From Devosia crocina (GTDB lineage: Bacteria; Pseudomonadota; Alphaproteobacteria; Rhizobiales; Devosiaceae): a stretch of 64,000 bases of DNA. The position numbers and the translations under genes were made by a program. This document shows, one piece after another, positions 8,174 through 16,186 of this stretch. Under the pieces are notes generated by a model. It was not told where the DNA came from, made no database searches, and saw only the letters and a list, made by a program, of their open reading frames with translations. Location of the stretch: NCBI RefSeq assembly GCF_900116545.1, contig NZ_FPCK01000004.1, positions 124,001 through 188,000 of the forward strand, written 5' to 3'. Positions within the stretch are counted from its first letter, which is position 1, and every line of letters begins with the position of its first letter.

Positions 8174-8368
8174 ATCTTATCCATATGAGTCAGTGCTTTA
8201 CGACACAGAAACGAGGTGACGCGGCGGAAGAATTAAACTTGACTCACATAGCCATATTAATTTATCCACGCAATAGGTGATTGAAAGAGTCTTGTTTCTT
8301 TCGACCGGCAAGCCAGCCACGATGCCAGCCAGCCAGATACCAAGAAAAAGAATTTACTGGAGACGAAA
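8174..8368. promoter_or_regulatory. Divergent haem-operon/receptor promoter region with TGAGTCA/TGACTCA repeats
   Basis: A 195-bp gap between hmuP (minus) and the TonB receptor (plus). TGAGTCA (8186-8192) and TGACTCA (8240-8246) are inverted copies 54 bp apart; the flanks extend the match (TATGAGTCA against TGACTCACATA). A candidate -35 TTGACT lies at 8239-8244 inside the second copy, followed by AT-rich sequence. Iron-responsive control (Irr, RirA or HmuP) is expected for such genes, but no classical site for those regulators was recognised. Confidence 0.4.
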
Positions 8369-10513
8369 ATGGGGCTGGTCAGGTCACGCGCGGCCGCGCT
8401 TTTGGGCGGGGTCGCGCTGGCGATTGTCGCGCAGCAGGGTGCTCAAGCGCAAAATGTCAACGCGACCAATATTACGATTTTGGAGCGTCTGGTCATCGGG
8501 GCCGGGACGCCCAAGATCGCCATCGACACGCCGCAGGCGGTCACGGTCATCAACCAGGCCGATATCGATCAGCTGCAGGCGGCGACAACCGGCGAGCTGT
8601 TTGCCAACGTGCCCGGCGTTACGGTAGTCGGCAGCCAGCGCCAGTTCGGTGAGGCCTTCAATATCCGCGGCATCGGCACGACCGAAAACTCGTCCGATGG
8701 ATCGCGCGTCATCATCAATATCGATGGCACGCCCAAGTTCAACGAGCAGTACCGCATGGGCTCATTCTTCTCCGATCCCGAACTTTATAAGCAGGTGGAA
8801 GTGCTGCGTGGGCCGGCCTCCTCAACCCTTTATGGCGCTGGTGCTCTGGGCGGCGTGATTAATTTTACCACCAAGGACGCCTCGGACTTCATCCGGGACG
8901 GACAAACCGGCGCCCTCCGCGTCAAGGGCGGGTTCGACAGCAATGGCAGCGGCACGCTCACCTCGGCCGTACTGGCCCAGCAGGTCACCGATACGTTCGA
9001 AGTGCTGGCGGCCGGCAACTGGCGCCGCCGGGATGACGTCACCCAGGCCAACGGCAATGTTTTGGATGGCTCGGACTTCAATACCCTATCTGGCCTGATC
9101 AAGGGCACCGCCCATTTCGGCGACAATGACGAGCAGAAGCTGAGCGTGTCCTACCAGCGCTGGCAGAGCACGGCCGATGATCAGGCCTATGCACAGACCG
9201 GCACCAACGCCGTCTTTGGCGTGATTGATCGTGAAGTCATCGACCAGACCGCCGTTCTCGTTTGGGAAAATCCGGCAACCGACAATCCTTGGGTCGATCT
9301 CAACGTACGCCTGAGCTACTCGGACACGACCAACGACCAGACCAATCATCGCGCCGTGCTTGGTGGTCCGCCAACCGTCGTCGGCGCCGTCGTGCCGGGC
9401 GTTGGCCGCATCGAGCCCGACAATATCCTTCTCGACACGCGCTATGGTTACAAGACCTTCCAGCTCAGCGCCGACAACACTGTCGAGTGGATTACCGACG
9501 ATTTCGAGAACTACCTGACGTTCGGCGCTCAAGGGTCGACCCAGGAACGCTCCGTCGTGCGTCCGGACAATGCCGGACCGCTGCCCGCGCACCCGCAGGG
9601 CACCGAAAACAAGCTCGGCATCTTTGCCCAAAACGAGCTCAACTGGGATCGCCTGACGGTGATCGCAGGTGCTCGCGGCGATTTCCATTGGGTCAATTCG
9701 ACAACCGGCGCGCCCGATATCGATGGCGCTGCCTTCTCTCCCAAAATCGCAGCGCATTACGAAGTAACAGAGAATTTCGGTGTCTTTGCTTCGCTCGCTC
9801 ACACCGAGCGCCTGCCCACGATCGACGAATTGTATTCGGTCGCAGCAGCCGGTCCGCGCGGCGCTGCCAAGGGCACGAGCCTCGGGCTCGAAAAGGAAAG
9901 CGCCAATACGATCGAAGGCGGCTTCTCGCTTTCGGGCAATGACCTGATCGCCTCGGGCGACAGCGCCGCGCTCAAGACCACTGCCTTTTACAGCGACCTG
10001 ACCAATCTGATTGCCTCGAACACCGCTTCTCCTCCGGGCGGCCCGGTCGTTCCCTATTACGGCAATATCGGCAAGGCGCAGATCTACGGCATCGAGGTGG
10101 AAGCCTCCTATGACAGCGAACTGCTGTTTGCCAGCCTCGCTTATGGCCTGACGATCGGCGACGACCTGGTCAGGAACACACCGCTGACCACCGTGCCGCA
10201 GAACAAGCTTGCTCTGACCATGGGCGTGCGCAACATCGAATACAATTTCGATGTCGGGGCTCGCCTGACCCTGGCTGACGAGGGCCGCTATGTGGTTGCC
10301 GCCGGGCCTTTCGGTGCCGATGGCCCCGCAGAGGGCTATGCCACGGTCGATCTGTTTGCATCTTGGAAGCCGGACACCGGCCCACTGGCCGGCACCGAAT
10401 TGCAGCTCGGGATCGACAATCTGTTCGACACCGATTTCCGTCAGAACCTTTCCATCGACCGCTCGACTGGGCGAACGTTCAAGGTCACGCTGGCCAAGCA
10501 ATTCGACTGGTAA
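8369..10513 (+). CDS. hmuR: TonB-dependent haem/haemoglobin outer-membrane receptor
   Basis: A 714-residue protein with ATG start and GGAGACG ribosome binding site. It has a signal peptide (residues 1-28, ending AQA/QN), a plug domain (VTVINQADIDQL, IRGIG, VEVLRGPASSTLYGAGALGGVINF) and a large beta-barrel ending in the terminal aromatic QFDW. It should bind haem or haemoproteins at the surface and use TonB energy to move haem to the periplasm for HmuTUV. It is divergent from hmuPSTUV and closed by a good terminator. Haem as ligand is inferred from the context and the HmuR-like barrel. Confidence 0.88.
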   Translation: MGLVRSRAAALLGGVALAIVAQQGAQAQNVNATNITILERLVIGAGTPKIAIDTPQAVTVINQADIDQLQAATTGELFANVPGVTVVGSQRQFGEAFNIRGIGTTENSSDGSRVIINIDGTPKFNEQYRMGSFFSDPELYKQVEVLRGPASSTLYGAGALGGVINFTTKDASDFIRDGQTGALRVKGGFDSNGSGTLTSAVLAQQVTDTFEVLAAGNWRRRDDVTQANGNVLDGSDFNTLSGLIKGTAHFGDNDEQKLSVSYQRWQSTADDQAYAQTGTNAVFGVIDREVIDQTAVLVWENPATDNPWVDLNVRLSYSDTTNDQTNHRAVLGGPPTVVGAVVPGVGRIEPDNILLDTRYGYKTFQLSADNTVEWITDDFENYLTFGAQGSTQERSVVRPDNAGPLPAHPQGTENKLGIFAQNELNWDRLTVIAGARGDFHWVNSTTGAPDIDGAAFSPKIAAHYEVTENFGVFASLAHTERLPTIDELYSVAAAGPRGAAKGTSLGLEKESANTIEGGFSLSGNDLIASGDSAALKTTAFYSDLTNLIASNTASPPGGPVVPYYGNIGKAQIYGIEVEASYDSELLFASLAYGLTIGDDLVRNTPLTTVPQNKLALTMGVRNIEYNFDVGARLTLADEGRYVVAAGPFGADGPAEGYATVDLFASWKPDTGPLAGTELQLGIDNLFDTDFRQNLSIDRSTGRTFKVTLAKQFDW

Positions 10514-10541
10514 CTCTTTTCAATAGCGAAGGTTTTTGCAG

Positions 10542-10567
10542 CGGCGACCCTTATGGGTCGCCGTTTT
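10542..10567 (+). terminator. Rho-independent terminator after the haem receptor
   Basis: Perfect 9-bp stem CGGCGACCC / GGGTCGCCG with a TTAT loop followed by TTTT, 29 bp after the receptor stop. Confidence 0.85.
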
Positions 10568-10592
10568 CGTTCCGGCTTCGAAGCCTCTTTAC

Positions 10593-10611
10593 ATATAATA
10601 GTACTTTATAT
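10593..10611 (+). promoter_or_regulatory. Promoter -10 and overlapping AT-rich palindrome upstream of ytfQ
   Basis: A perfect TATAAT hexamer (10594-10599) lies 70 bp before the ytfQ start. It sits inside an imperfect palindrome ATATAAT-AGTACT-TTATAT in otherwise GC-rich DNA. No good -35 was seen, which fits an activated or tightly repressed promoter. The GntR regulator at the end of this operon is the natural candidate to bind here; this is inference. Confidence 0.45.
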
Positions 10612-10668
10612 AGCGTCGCTCTATCGCCTGAAGCGAAAACGCCGGGCGGTCATTTGGGAGGATTCATC

Positions 10669-11640
10669 GTGAGCATCATTACCAAGCTTGCCCTTGCGGC
10701 AGGCCTCGCTACCGCCTTGTCCACTGCTGGCTTTGCCCAGGACATTTCCGGCAAGGTCATCGGCTTTTCGCAGATTGGCTCGGAGTCTGGTTGGCGCGCG
10801 GCCGAAACGGCTGTGACCCGTCAGCAGGCCGAAGAACGCGGCGTCGACCTCAAGTTTGCCGACGCGCAGCAGAAGCAGGAAAACCAGATCAAGGCCATTC
10901 GCGGTTTTATCGCGCAGGGCGTTGACGCCATTCTCGTCGCGCCCGTCGTGGCAACGGGCTGGGATGACGTTTTGGCCGAAGCCAATGAAGCTGAAATCCC
11001 CGTCGTTCTGCTCGACCGTGGCGTCGATGCGCCCGAAGATCTCTATCTGACCTCGGTTGCCTCCGATCAGGTCGAAGAAGGCCGTGTCGCCGGCCAGTGG
11101 CTGGTCGACAATGTGGGCGATACAGACTGCAATGTCGTCGAACTGCAGGGTACCGTGGGCTCGACCCCAGCCATAAATCGCAAGCAGGGCTTCGAGGAGG
11201 CCATTGCCGGCCATGACAACATCACCATTTCCCAGAGCCAGACGGGCGACTTCACCCGTGCCAAGGGCAAGGAAGTGATGGAAGCCTTCCTCAAATCCTC
11301 CAATGGCGGCGCCGATATCTGTGCGGTCTATGCGCATAATGACGACATGGCCGTGGGCGCGATCCAGGCCATCAAGGACGCCGGTCTCAAGCCCGGCACC
11401 GACATCAAGGTCGTTTCGATCGACGCCGTGCCCGATATCTTTACGGCCATCGCAGCCGGTGAAGCCAATGCCACGGTGGAATTGACACCGAACATGGCTG
11501 GTCCTGCATTCGATGCCCTGGCTGCCTATTGGGCCAACGGCACGGAACCGGAAAAGTTTATCATCACCGAATCCAAGCTCTACACGGCCGAAAATGATCC
11601 CGCAGGCGAATACGACCGCCGCAAGGGTCTTGGGTACTAA
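10669..11640 (+). CDS. ytfQ: Galactofuranose/furanose-sugar ABC transporter substrate-binding protein YtfQ
   Basis: A 323-residue protein starting at the GTG at 10669 with GGGAGGA seven bases upstream; the frame runs further left, but that part has no start context and overlaps the receptor gene. A signal peptide is followed by VIGFSQIGSESGWRAAET, QQKQENQIKAIRGFIAQGVD and VAPVVATGWDDVL. The later ELTPNMAGPAFDAL is also typical of E. coli YtfQ, which binds galactofuranose. It is the first gene of ytfQ-ytfR-ytfT-yjfF. Related proteins can also bind L-arabinofuranose, which would suit the arabinose genes elsewhere in the window. Confidence 0.9.
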   Translation: MSIITKLALAAGLATALSTAGFAQDISGKVIGFSQIGSESGWRAAETAVTRQQAEERGVDLKFADAQQKQENQIKAIRGFIAQGVDAILVAPVVATGWDDVLAEANEAEIPVVLLDRGVDAPEDLYLTSVASDQVEEGRVAGQWLVDNVGDTDCNVVELQGTVGSTPAINRKQGFEEAIAGHDNITISQSQTGDFTRAKGKEVMEAFLKSSNGGADICAVYAHNDDMAVGAIQAIKDAGLKPGTDIKVVSIDAVPDIFTAIAAGEANATVELTPNMAGPAFDALAAYWANGTEPEKFIITESKLYTAENDPAGEYDRRKGLGY

Positions 11641-11680
11641 GAGCCTTAAGGTTCAAGACGCGTAGTTTCCGAACTCCGTC

Positions 11681-11740
11681 ACCACCCGGCTTGCCCGGGT
11701 GGTCCACCGGGGGGCAGTGGGTTTTCCCGGACAAGCCGGG
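11681..11740. repeat. Intergenic palindromic repeat between ytfQ and ytfR
   Basis: Two adjacent hairpins: ACCACCCGG-N5-CCGGGTGGT at 11681-11703 and CCCGG-ACAAG-CCGGG at 11726-11740. They fall in the 152-bp gap of the operon. Such sequences resemble dispersed intergenic palindromes of Hyphomicrobiales and could lower downstream ytfR expression relative to ytfQ by transcript processing or attenuation. Confidence 0.55.
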
Positions 11741-11792
11741 CAATGATGGGGTGGAAGAAATTGGACGCATGCTCGTAGGCAGGGAGGGGCGC

Positions 11793-13310
11793 ATGCCTGA
11801 TCAGCAATACGCGCTCGAAGCGCGCGGGATCGTCAAGATTTTCGGCAACCACGTCGCGCTCGACAAGGTCGACTTCGGCCTCAGGCCCGGCGAAGTGCAC
11901 GCGCTGCTCGGTGAAAACGGCGCCGGCAAATCGACCCTGATCAAGATATTGACCGGCGCTTACCAGCCCGATGGCGGCGAGGTTCTCGCGAATGGCGCCG
12001 TGGTCACGCTCAACAATCCGCAACATGCCCAGACCCATGGCATCGGCACCGTCTACCAGGAGGTCAATCTCCTCCCCAATCGCTCCGTAGCTGAAAACCT
12101 ATACCTCGGGCATCAGCCAACCCGGTTCGGCTTCGTCGATCGGCGCAAGATGGAACGTGACGCCCGCGCGGTCCTTGCCCGCTATGGTCTCAACCTCGAT
12201 CCGTCGAGCGAATTGGGCGCTCATTCTGTCGCCGTGCAACAAATCGTGGCCATCGCCCGCGCCGTCGAACTGTCGGGCAAGGTGCTCATCCTCGATGAAC
12301 CGACGGCTTCTCTCGACCGCAACGAGGTCGAGCGTCTGTTCGACATCATCCGGGACCTCAAGGCGAGCGGCCTTGCCGTCGTTTTCATCACTCATTTCCT
12401 CGAGCAGGTTTTTGCCATTGCCGACCGCGTCACGATTTTGCGTAACGGCAAGCTGATCGACACCAAGTCGCTCGATGATTTGACCCGAACCGACGTCGTC
12501 CGGCTGATGCTGGGCAAGGATATCGCCTTTTCCGGCGCAACAATGCTGGAAGAAAACCGTCCTCTTGGGGAGGTCCTGCTCGACTTCAAGGGATATGGCA
12601 AGAAGCGCAGCGTGCATCCGTTCGACCTGACCATTCACAAGGGCGAGGTCGTTGGGGTCGCCGGCCTTCTCGGCTCGGGGCGCACGGAAATGGCGCGGAT
12701 CATGTTCGGCGCGGATGCGGCCGACGAAGGCAGCGTGAGCGTTGCCGGCAAGCCGACCTCCATTACCAGCCCGACCGATGCGATTGCCCATGGCTTCGGC
12801 TTTTGTCCAGAAGATCGCAAGGCCGAAGGCATTTTCGGTGATCTTTCGGTGCGCGAAAACATCGTCATTGCTCTTCAAGGAAAACTGGGCTGGTTCAGCG
12901 CCCTGACACGCGACGAGCAGATGGAGATTGCCGGGCGCTTTGGGGAGTCCATGGACATTCGCGCCGCCTCCCTGGACATGCCGATCAAGCTGCTTTCTGG
13001 CGGCAATCAGCAGAAGGTCATCCTCTCGCGCTGGCTTGCAACTGACCCCGCCTTCCTCATTCTCGATGAGCCGACCCGCGGCATCGATGTCGGTGCCCAT
13101 GCCGAGATCGTCCGCACCATCAATCGCCTGCGCGACGAAGGTCTGGCGCTGGTCGTCATCTCATCCGAACTCGACGAGGTTGTCGCCTACTCTTCCCGCA
13201 TCGTGGTCATGCGCGATCGCGAACTGGTGGCCGAGCTCAATGGTGAAAACATCAATCCCGGGGTGATCGTGCAGGCTATCGCCAATCATAGAGACGGAGC
13301 GCAGGCATGA
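11793..13310 (+). CDS. ytfR: Sugar ABC transporter ATP-binding protein YtfR (double ATPase)
   Basis: A 505-residue protein starting at the ATG at 11793 (MPDQQYALEARG) behind GGGAGGGG; the frame is accidentally open 34 codons further upstream through the palindromic repeat. It has two ABC domains, as usual for ribose/galactose-type importers. The first has Walker A GENGAGKST and Walker B LILDEPT. The second has a degenerate P-loop (GLLGSGRTE), signature LSGGNQQKVILSRWL and LILDEPTRGID. It energises YtfT/YjfF. The stop overlaps the ytfT start (ATGATG). Confidence 0.92.
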   Translation: MPDQQYALEARGIVKIFGNHVALDKVDFGLRPGEVHALLGENGAGKSTLIKILTGAYQPDGGEVLANGAVVTLNNPQHAQTHGIGTVYQEVNLLPNRSVAENLYLGHQPTRFGFVDRRKMERDARAVLARYGLNLDPSSELGAHSVAVQQIVAIARAVELSGKVLILDEPTASLDRNEVERLFDIIRDLKASGLAVVFITHFLEQVFAIADRVTILRNGKLIDTKSLDDLTRTDVVRLMLGKDIAFSGATMLEENRPLGEVLLDFKGYGKKRSVHPFDLTIHKGEVVGVAGLLGSGRTEMARIMFGADAADEGSVSVAGKPTSITSPTDAIAHGFGFCPEDRKAEGIFGDLSVRENIVIALQGKLGWFSALTRDEQMEIAGRFGESMDIRAASLDMPIKLLSGGNQQKVILSRWLATDPAFLILDEPTRGIDVGAHAEIVRTINRLRDEGLALVVISSELDEVVAYSSRIVVMRDRELVAELNGENINPGVIVQAIANHRDGAQA

Positions 13311-14311
13311 TGCGGCGAACCCTTGGCAAGCTTGCCAGTCCGCAGCTTCTGGCGCTGGTCGGCGTCCTGTTGATCAACTGGCTCCTCTTCCCCAATTTCT
13401 TTCGCATTACCTGGCAGGATGGACGCTTCTTCGGCTCGCTGATTGACGTGCTGAACAGAGGTGCGCCGGTCGCCATTCTCGCCGTCGGCATGGTTGGCGT
13501 TATCGCGACCAAAGGAGTGGATCTGTCGGTTGGTGCAGTCATGGCCGTTGCCGGCGCTGTTGCCGCAACAATGGTCGTGGCGGGCTATCCCGCTCCCGTG
13601 GCCGTCGCCGCCGCATTGCTTGTGGGGCTGCTCTGCGGCCTTTGGAACGGAATATTGGTGGCCATTCTCGAAATCCAGCCGATCATCGCAACGCTTGTGC
13701 TGATGGTGGCTGGTCGCGGCATTGCCCAGCTCATCACCGAAGGCTTCATCGTCACCTTCACCGACCCGGTGCTCATCTATATCGGCACGGGCTCGTTTTT
13801 TGGTTTTCCCATGGCGGCCGTGATCGCCCTCGTGCTGATGGTCGCTGTGACGCTGATCGTGCGGCGCACAGCGCTGGGCCTCTTCATCGAGGCGGTCGGG
13901 GTCAATCGCGCTGCGGCGAGCCTTGCCGGCATTCGAAGCCGTATGCTGCTGCTCTTGGTTTATTCCCTCTCGGGCCTCTGCGCGGCCATAGCAGGCATCA
14001 TCGTTGCCGGCGACATCCGCGGGGCCGACGCCAACAATGCCGGATTGTGGCTCGAACTCGACGCCATTCTCGCGGTGGTCATCGGCGGCACATCGCTCCT
14101 TGGCGGTCGCTTCTCCGTTCCCCTAGCCGTCGTCGGCGCGCTGATCATCCAAGCCATGAACACCGGCATCCTCGTGTCGGGCTTCCCGCCCGAGTTCAAC
14201 CTTATCGTCAAGGCGGGGCTGATCTTCATCGTCCTCATCATCCAGTCGCCCCTCGCCAGCCGGCTCGCGCCTCCACGCCTCAGGCCCGCCGTCAAGGGAG
14301 CCGCCAAATGA
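13307..14311 (+). CDS. ytfT: Sugar ABC transporter permease YtfT
   Basis: A 334-residue polytopic inner-membrane protein of the BPD_transp_2 (RbsC-like) family. Signature segments are GVIATKGVDLSVGAVMAVAGAV and the C-terminal ELDAILAVVIGGTSLLGGRFS. It forms half of the channel with YjfF. Start and stop overlap ytfR and yjfF by 4 bp each, so coupled translation is likely. Confidence 0.92.
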   Translation: MMRRTLGKLASPQLLALVGVLLINWLLFPNFFRITWQDGRFFGSLIDVLNRGAPVAILAVGMVGVIATKGVDLSVGAVMAVAGAVAATMVVAGYPAPVAVAAALLVGLLCGLWNGILVAILEIQPIIATLVLMVAGRGIAQLITEGFIVTFTDPVLIYIGTGSFFGFPMAAVIALVLMVAVTLIVRRTALGLFIEAVGVNRAAASLAGIRSRMLLLLVYSLSGLCAAIAGIIVAGDIRGADANNAGLWLELDAILAVVIGGTSLLGGRFSVPLAVVGALIIQAMNTGILVSGFPPEFNLIVKAGLIFIVLIIQSPLASRLAPPRLRPAVKGAAK

Positions 14312-15282
14312 ACCGTTCCCTTCGCCCGCTCGCTGCCACGGCGCTGATCTTTGCCATCGCCTATGCCATTGCCGTGATGCAGTTCCCGTCCATGTTCTCG
14401 ACCAGGGTGCTTGGCAATTTTCTGACCGATAATGCCTTTTTGGGCATAGCTGCGGTGGGCATGACCTTTGTCATTCTTTCAGGCGGCATAGATCTTTCTG
14501 TGGGTGCCGTGATCGGCTTTACCGGCGTTCTCATTGCGGTGCTGGTCTCCTGGGCAGGTCTGCACCCGCTTGTCGCATTTGCCATGGCCATAGCCGTGGC
14601 AGGCGCCTTCGGCGCCACCATGGGGCTAGCCATACACTATCTGCAGGTGCCCGCCTTTATCGTCACGCTCGCCGGTATGTTCCTTGCGCGCGGAGGCGCA
14701 TCGGTGATCACGCGCGACTCCGTTCCGATCAATCATGAATTCTATGCCTTTGTCTCGGACCTGACGATCCGGCTGCCCGGCGGCGGGCGCTTGAGCATGA
14801 TCGGGCTTTCCATGGTAGCCATATTCATCATCGGCGCGCTGATCGCGCATCGAACCAAGTTTGGCTCCTATGTCTATGCTCTGGGCGGCAACCCGGTATC
14901 CGCGTCGCTGATGGGCGTTCCCGTGGCGCGGACCACGGTGGCCATCTATGCTCTGTCCTCGATACTCGCGGCCATTTCGGGCATCGTTTTTTCGCTCTAT
15001 ACCTCAGCCGGCTATCCACTGGCTGCCGTAGGGGTCGAGCTCGACGCCATCAGCGCGGTGGTTATCGGTGGCACGCTTTTGACGGGTGGTTATGGTTTTG
15101 TGCTCGGCACATTCATCGGGGTGATGCTGCTAGGCCTGGTGCAGACCTACATCATCTTCGACGGCACGCTGTCGAGCTGGTGGACGAAAATCGTCATCGG
15201 CATTCTCTTGTTCCTGTTCATCGTGCTACAGCGCCTGATATTCGTCGCATCCGCACCCGGAGAGAAAGCCGCCAGGGCTTAA
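14308..15282 (+). CDS. yjfF: Sugar ABC transporter permease YjfF
   Basis: A 324-residue permease starting at the ATG at 14308 (MNRSLRPLAATALIFAIAYA); the frame is open well upstream, but that part overlaps ytfT. Hydrophobic helices flank the family segments VILSGGIDLSVGAVIGFTGV and ELDAISAVVIGGTLLTGGYGF. It is the second channel half of the YtfQRT-YjfF furanose importer. Followed after 15 bp by a GntR regulator. Confidence 0.92.
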   Translation: MNRSLRPLAATALIFAIAYAIAVMQFPSMFSTRVLGNFLTDNAFLGIAAVGMTFVILSGGIDLSVGAVIGFTGVLIAVLVSWAGLHPLVAFAMAIAVAGAFGATMGLAIHYLQVPAFIVTLAGMFLARGGASVITRDSVPINHEFYAFVSDLTIRLPGGGRLSMIGLSMVAIFIIGALIAHRTKFGSYVYALGGNPVSASLMGVPVARTTVAIYALSSILAAISGIVFSLYTSAGYPLAAVGVELDAISAVVIGGTLLTGGYGFVLGTFIGVMLLGLVQTYIIFDGTLSSWWTKIVIGILLFLFIVLQRLIFVASAPGEKAARA

Positions 15283-15297
15283 CGCAAAGACCACGCC

Positions 15298-16032
15298 ATG
15301 ATCGAAGCAGGCAGCCTTATCCGGTCGCTCTCCGGCCGGCACGCTGCGCGCAATTTCCATACATTCGTCATCAACGAGATCGGCCGCTCCATCATCAGCG
15401 GCAGTTTTCCGGTCGGCTCCGTGCTGGCAAGCGATGCCGTGATGATGGAAACCTATGGCGTTTCCCGAACCGTGTTGCGTGAGGCGCTGAAGACTCTCGA
15501 GGCCAAGGGGCTGGTCGAGGCTCGACCCAAGGTCGGCACGCGGGTTTCGCCCAAGAGCCGCTGGAATTTCTTCGATTCTCAGGTGCTTGCCTGGCATTAC
15601 CACGCGCCTGCCGATCCTACCTTTTACAACAATCTTTTTGCCGTTCGGGCCGCGCTCGAGCGCCCAGCCGCCGAGGGTGCAGCCCGCCATCGCACGGCCG
15701 AAGATGTTCGCATCATGAAGTACTGGCTCCATCAGGCCGCAACCGCCGGCGACAGCGTGGAGCAATTCGGCCTTGCCTGTCTCGAAGTGCACAGCCAGAT
15801 CGCCGAGAGTTCGCAGAATACCCTGCTTCGGGGTGTCGTTGCCGTTGTCGAACTGCTTTTGGCGCTCGCCTTGACGCGCCACAGCGATACGGTCAGCGAA
15901 TATTGCGAGGCGCGGATCGGGGCCCTTGAGCAGCTTGTTCGCGCCATCGAGGCAGGTCATGTCGAAGGCGCGCGCGAGCATCTCACGGCGAGCCTGGAGC
16001 TCGATCATCAAAGGATTTTGGACGGGATATAG
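15298..16032 (+). CDS. GntR-family (FCD/FadR-type) transcriptional regulator
   Basis: A 244-residue protein. The N-terminal winged helix-turn-helix covers about residues 20-80 (SDAVMMETYGVSRTVLREAL, LVEARPKVGTRV). The C-terminal half is an all-helical FCD effector domain with the expected metal/ligand histidines (CLEVHSQI and the late HLTASLELDHQRI). It lies 15 bp after yjfF in the same direction and is probably co-transcribed, so it likely autoregulates the sugar importer. Regulators of this type often control galactonate, arabinose or uronate genes. The ligand is unknown. Confidence 0.85.
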   Translation: MIEAGSLIRSLSGRHAARNFHTFVINEIGRSIISGSFPVGSVLASDAVMMETYGVSRTVLREALKTLEAKGLVEARPKVGTRVSPKSRWNFFDSQVLAWHYHAPADPTFYNNLFAVRAALERPAAEGAARHRTAEDVRIMKYWLHQAATAGDSVEQFGLACLEVHSQIAESSQNTLLRGVVAVVELLLALALTRHSDTVSEYCEARIGALEQLVRAIEAGHVEGAREHLTASLELDHQRILDGI

Positions 16033-16056
16033 CCGCGCTATATTTCCACACACCAA

Positions 16057-16165
16057 ATGTCACCAAGACAAAGGCCGGGGCCTAGCACCCACTCTACAGC
16101 CGCCTCGACAGCGAGGCAAAATCTTGGAATCGCAGGATGGGCCCCGGCTTTCGCCGGGGTGACAT
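16057..16165. repeat. Intergenic inverted-repeat element, about 109 bp
   Basis: The ends ATGTCACC (16057-16064) and GGTGACAT (16158-16165) are perfect inverted repeats. Inside them GGCCGGGGCC (16073-16082) pairs with GGGCCCCGGC (16139-16148), and the right end has its own hairpin CCCCGGC-ttt-cGCCGGGG. It lies between the convergent GntR gene and sugar dehydrogenase. This has the form of a non-autonomous palindromic repeat; no transposase is present. Confidence 0.6.
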
Positions 16166-16186
16166 TCCGTGATTGTGATTAGATGC

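Noticed and set aside
8262-8270. TTATCCACG, one mismatch from a DnaA box
   Set aside because: A single isolated site in the haem promoter region, with no other boxes, AT-rich unwinding element or replication genes nearby.
8174-8368. Irr or RirA operator in the haem promoter
   Set aside because: No sequence close enough to the known consensus forms was seen; only the TGASTCA repeats are reported.
9086-10501. 471-codon minus-strand ORF opposite the TonB receptor
   Set aside because: It mirrors the receptor gene, has no recognisable domain and no ribosome binding site. High GC content opens long antisense frames.
11691-11792. N-terminal extension of ytfR
   Set aside because: The open frame runs through the palindromic repeat; the ATG at 11793 has a strong ribosome binding site and matches the family start.
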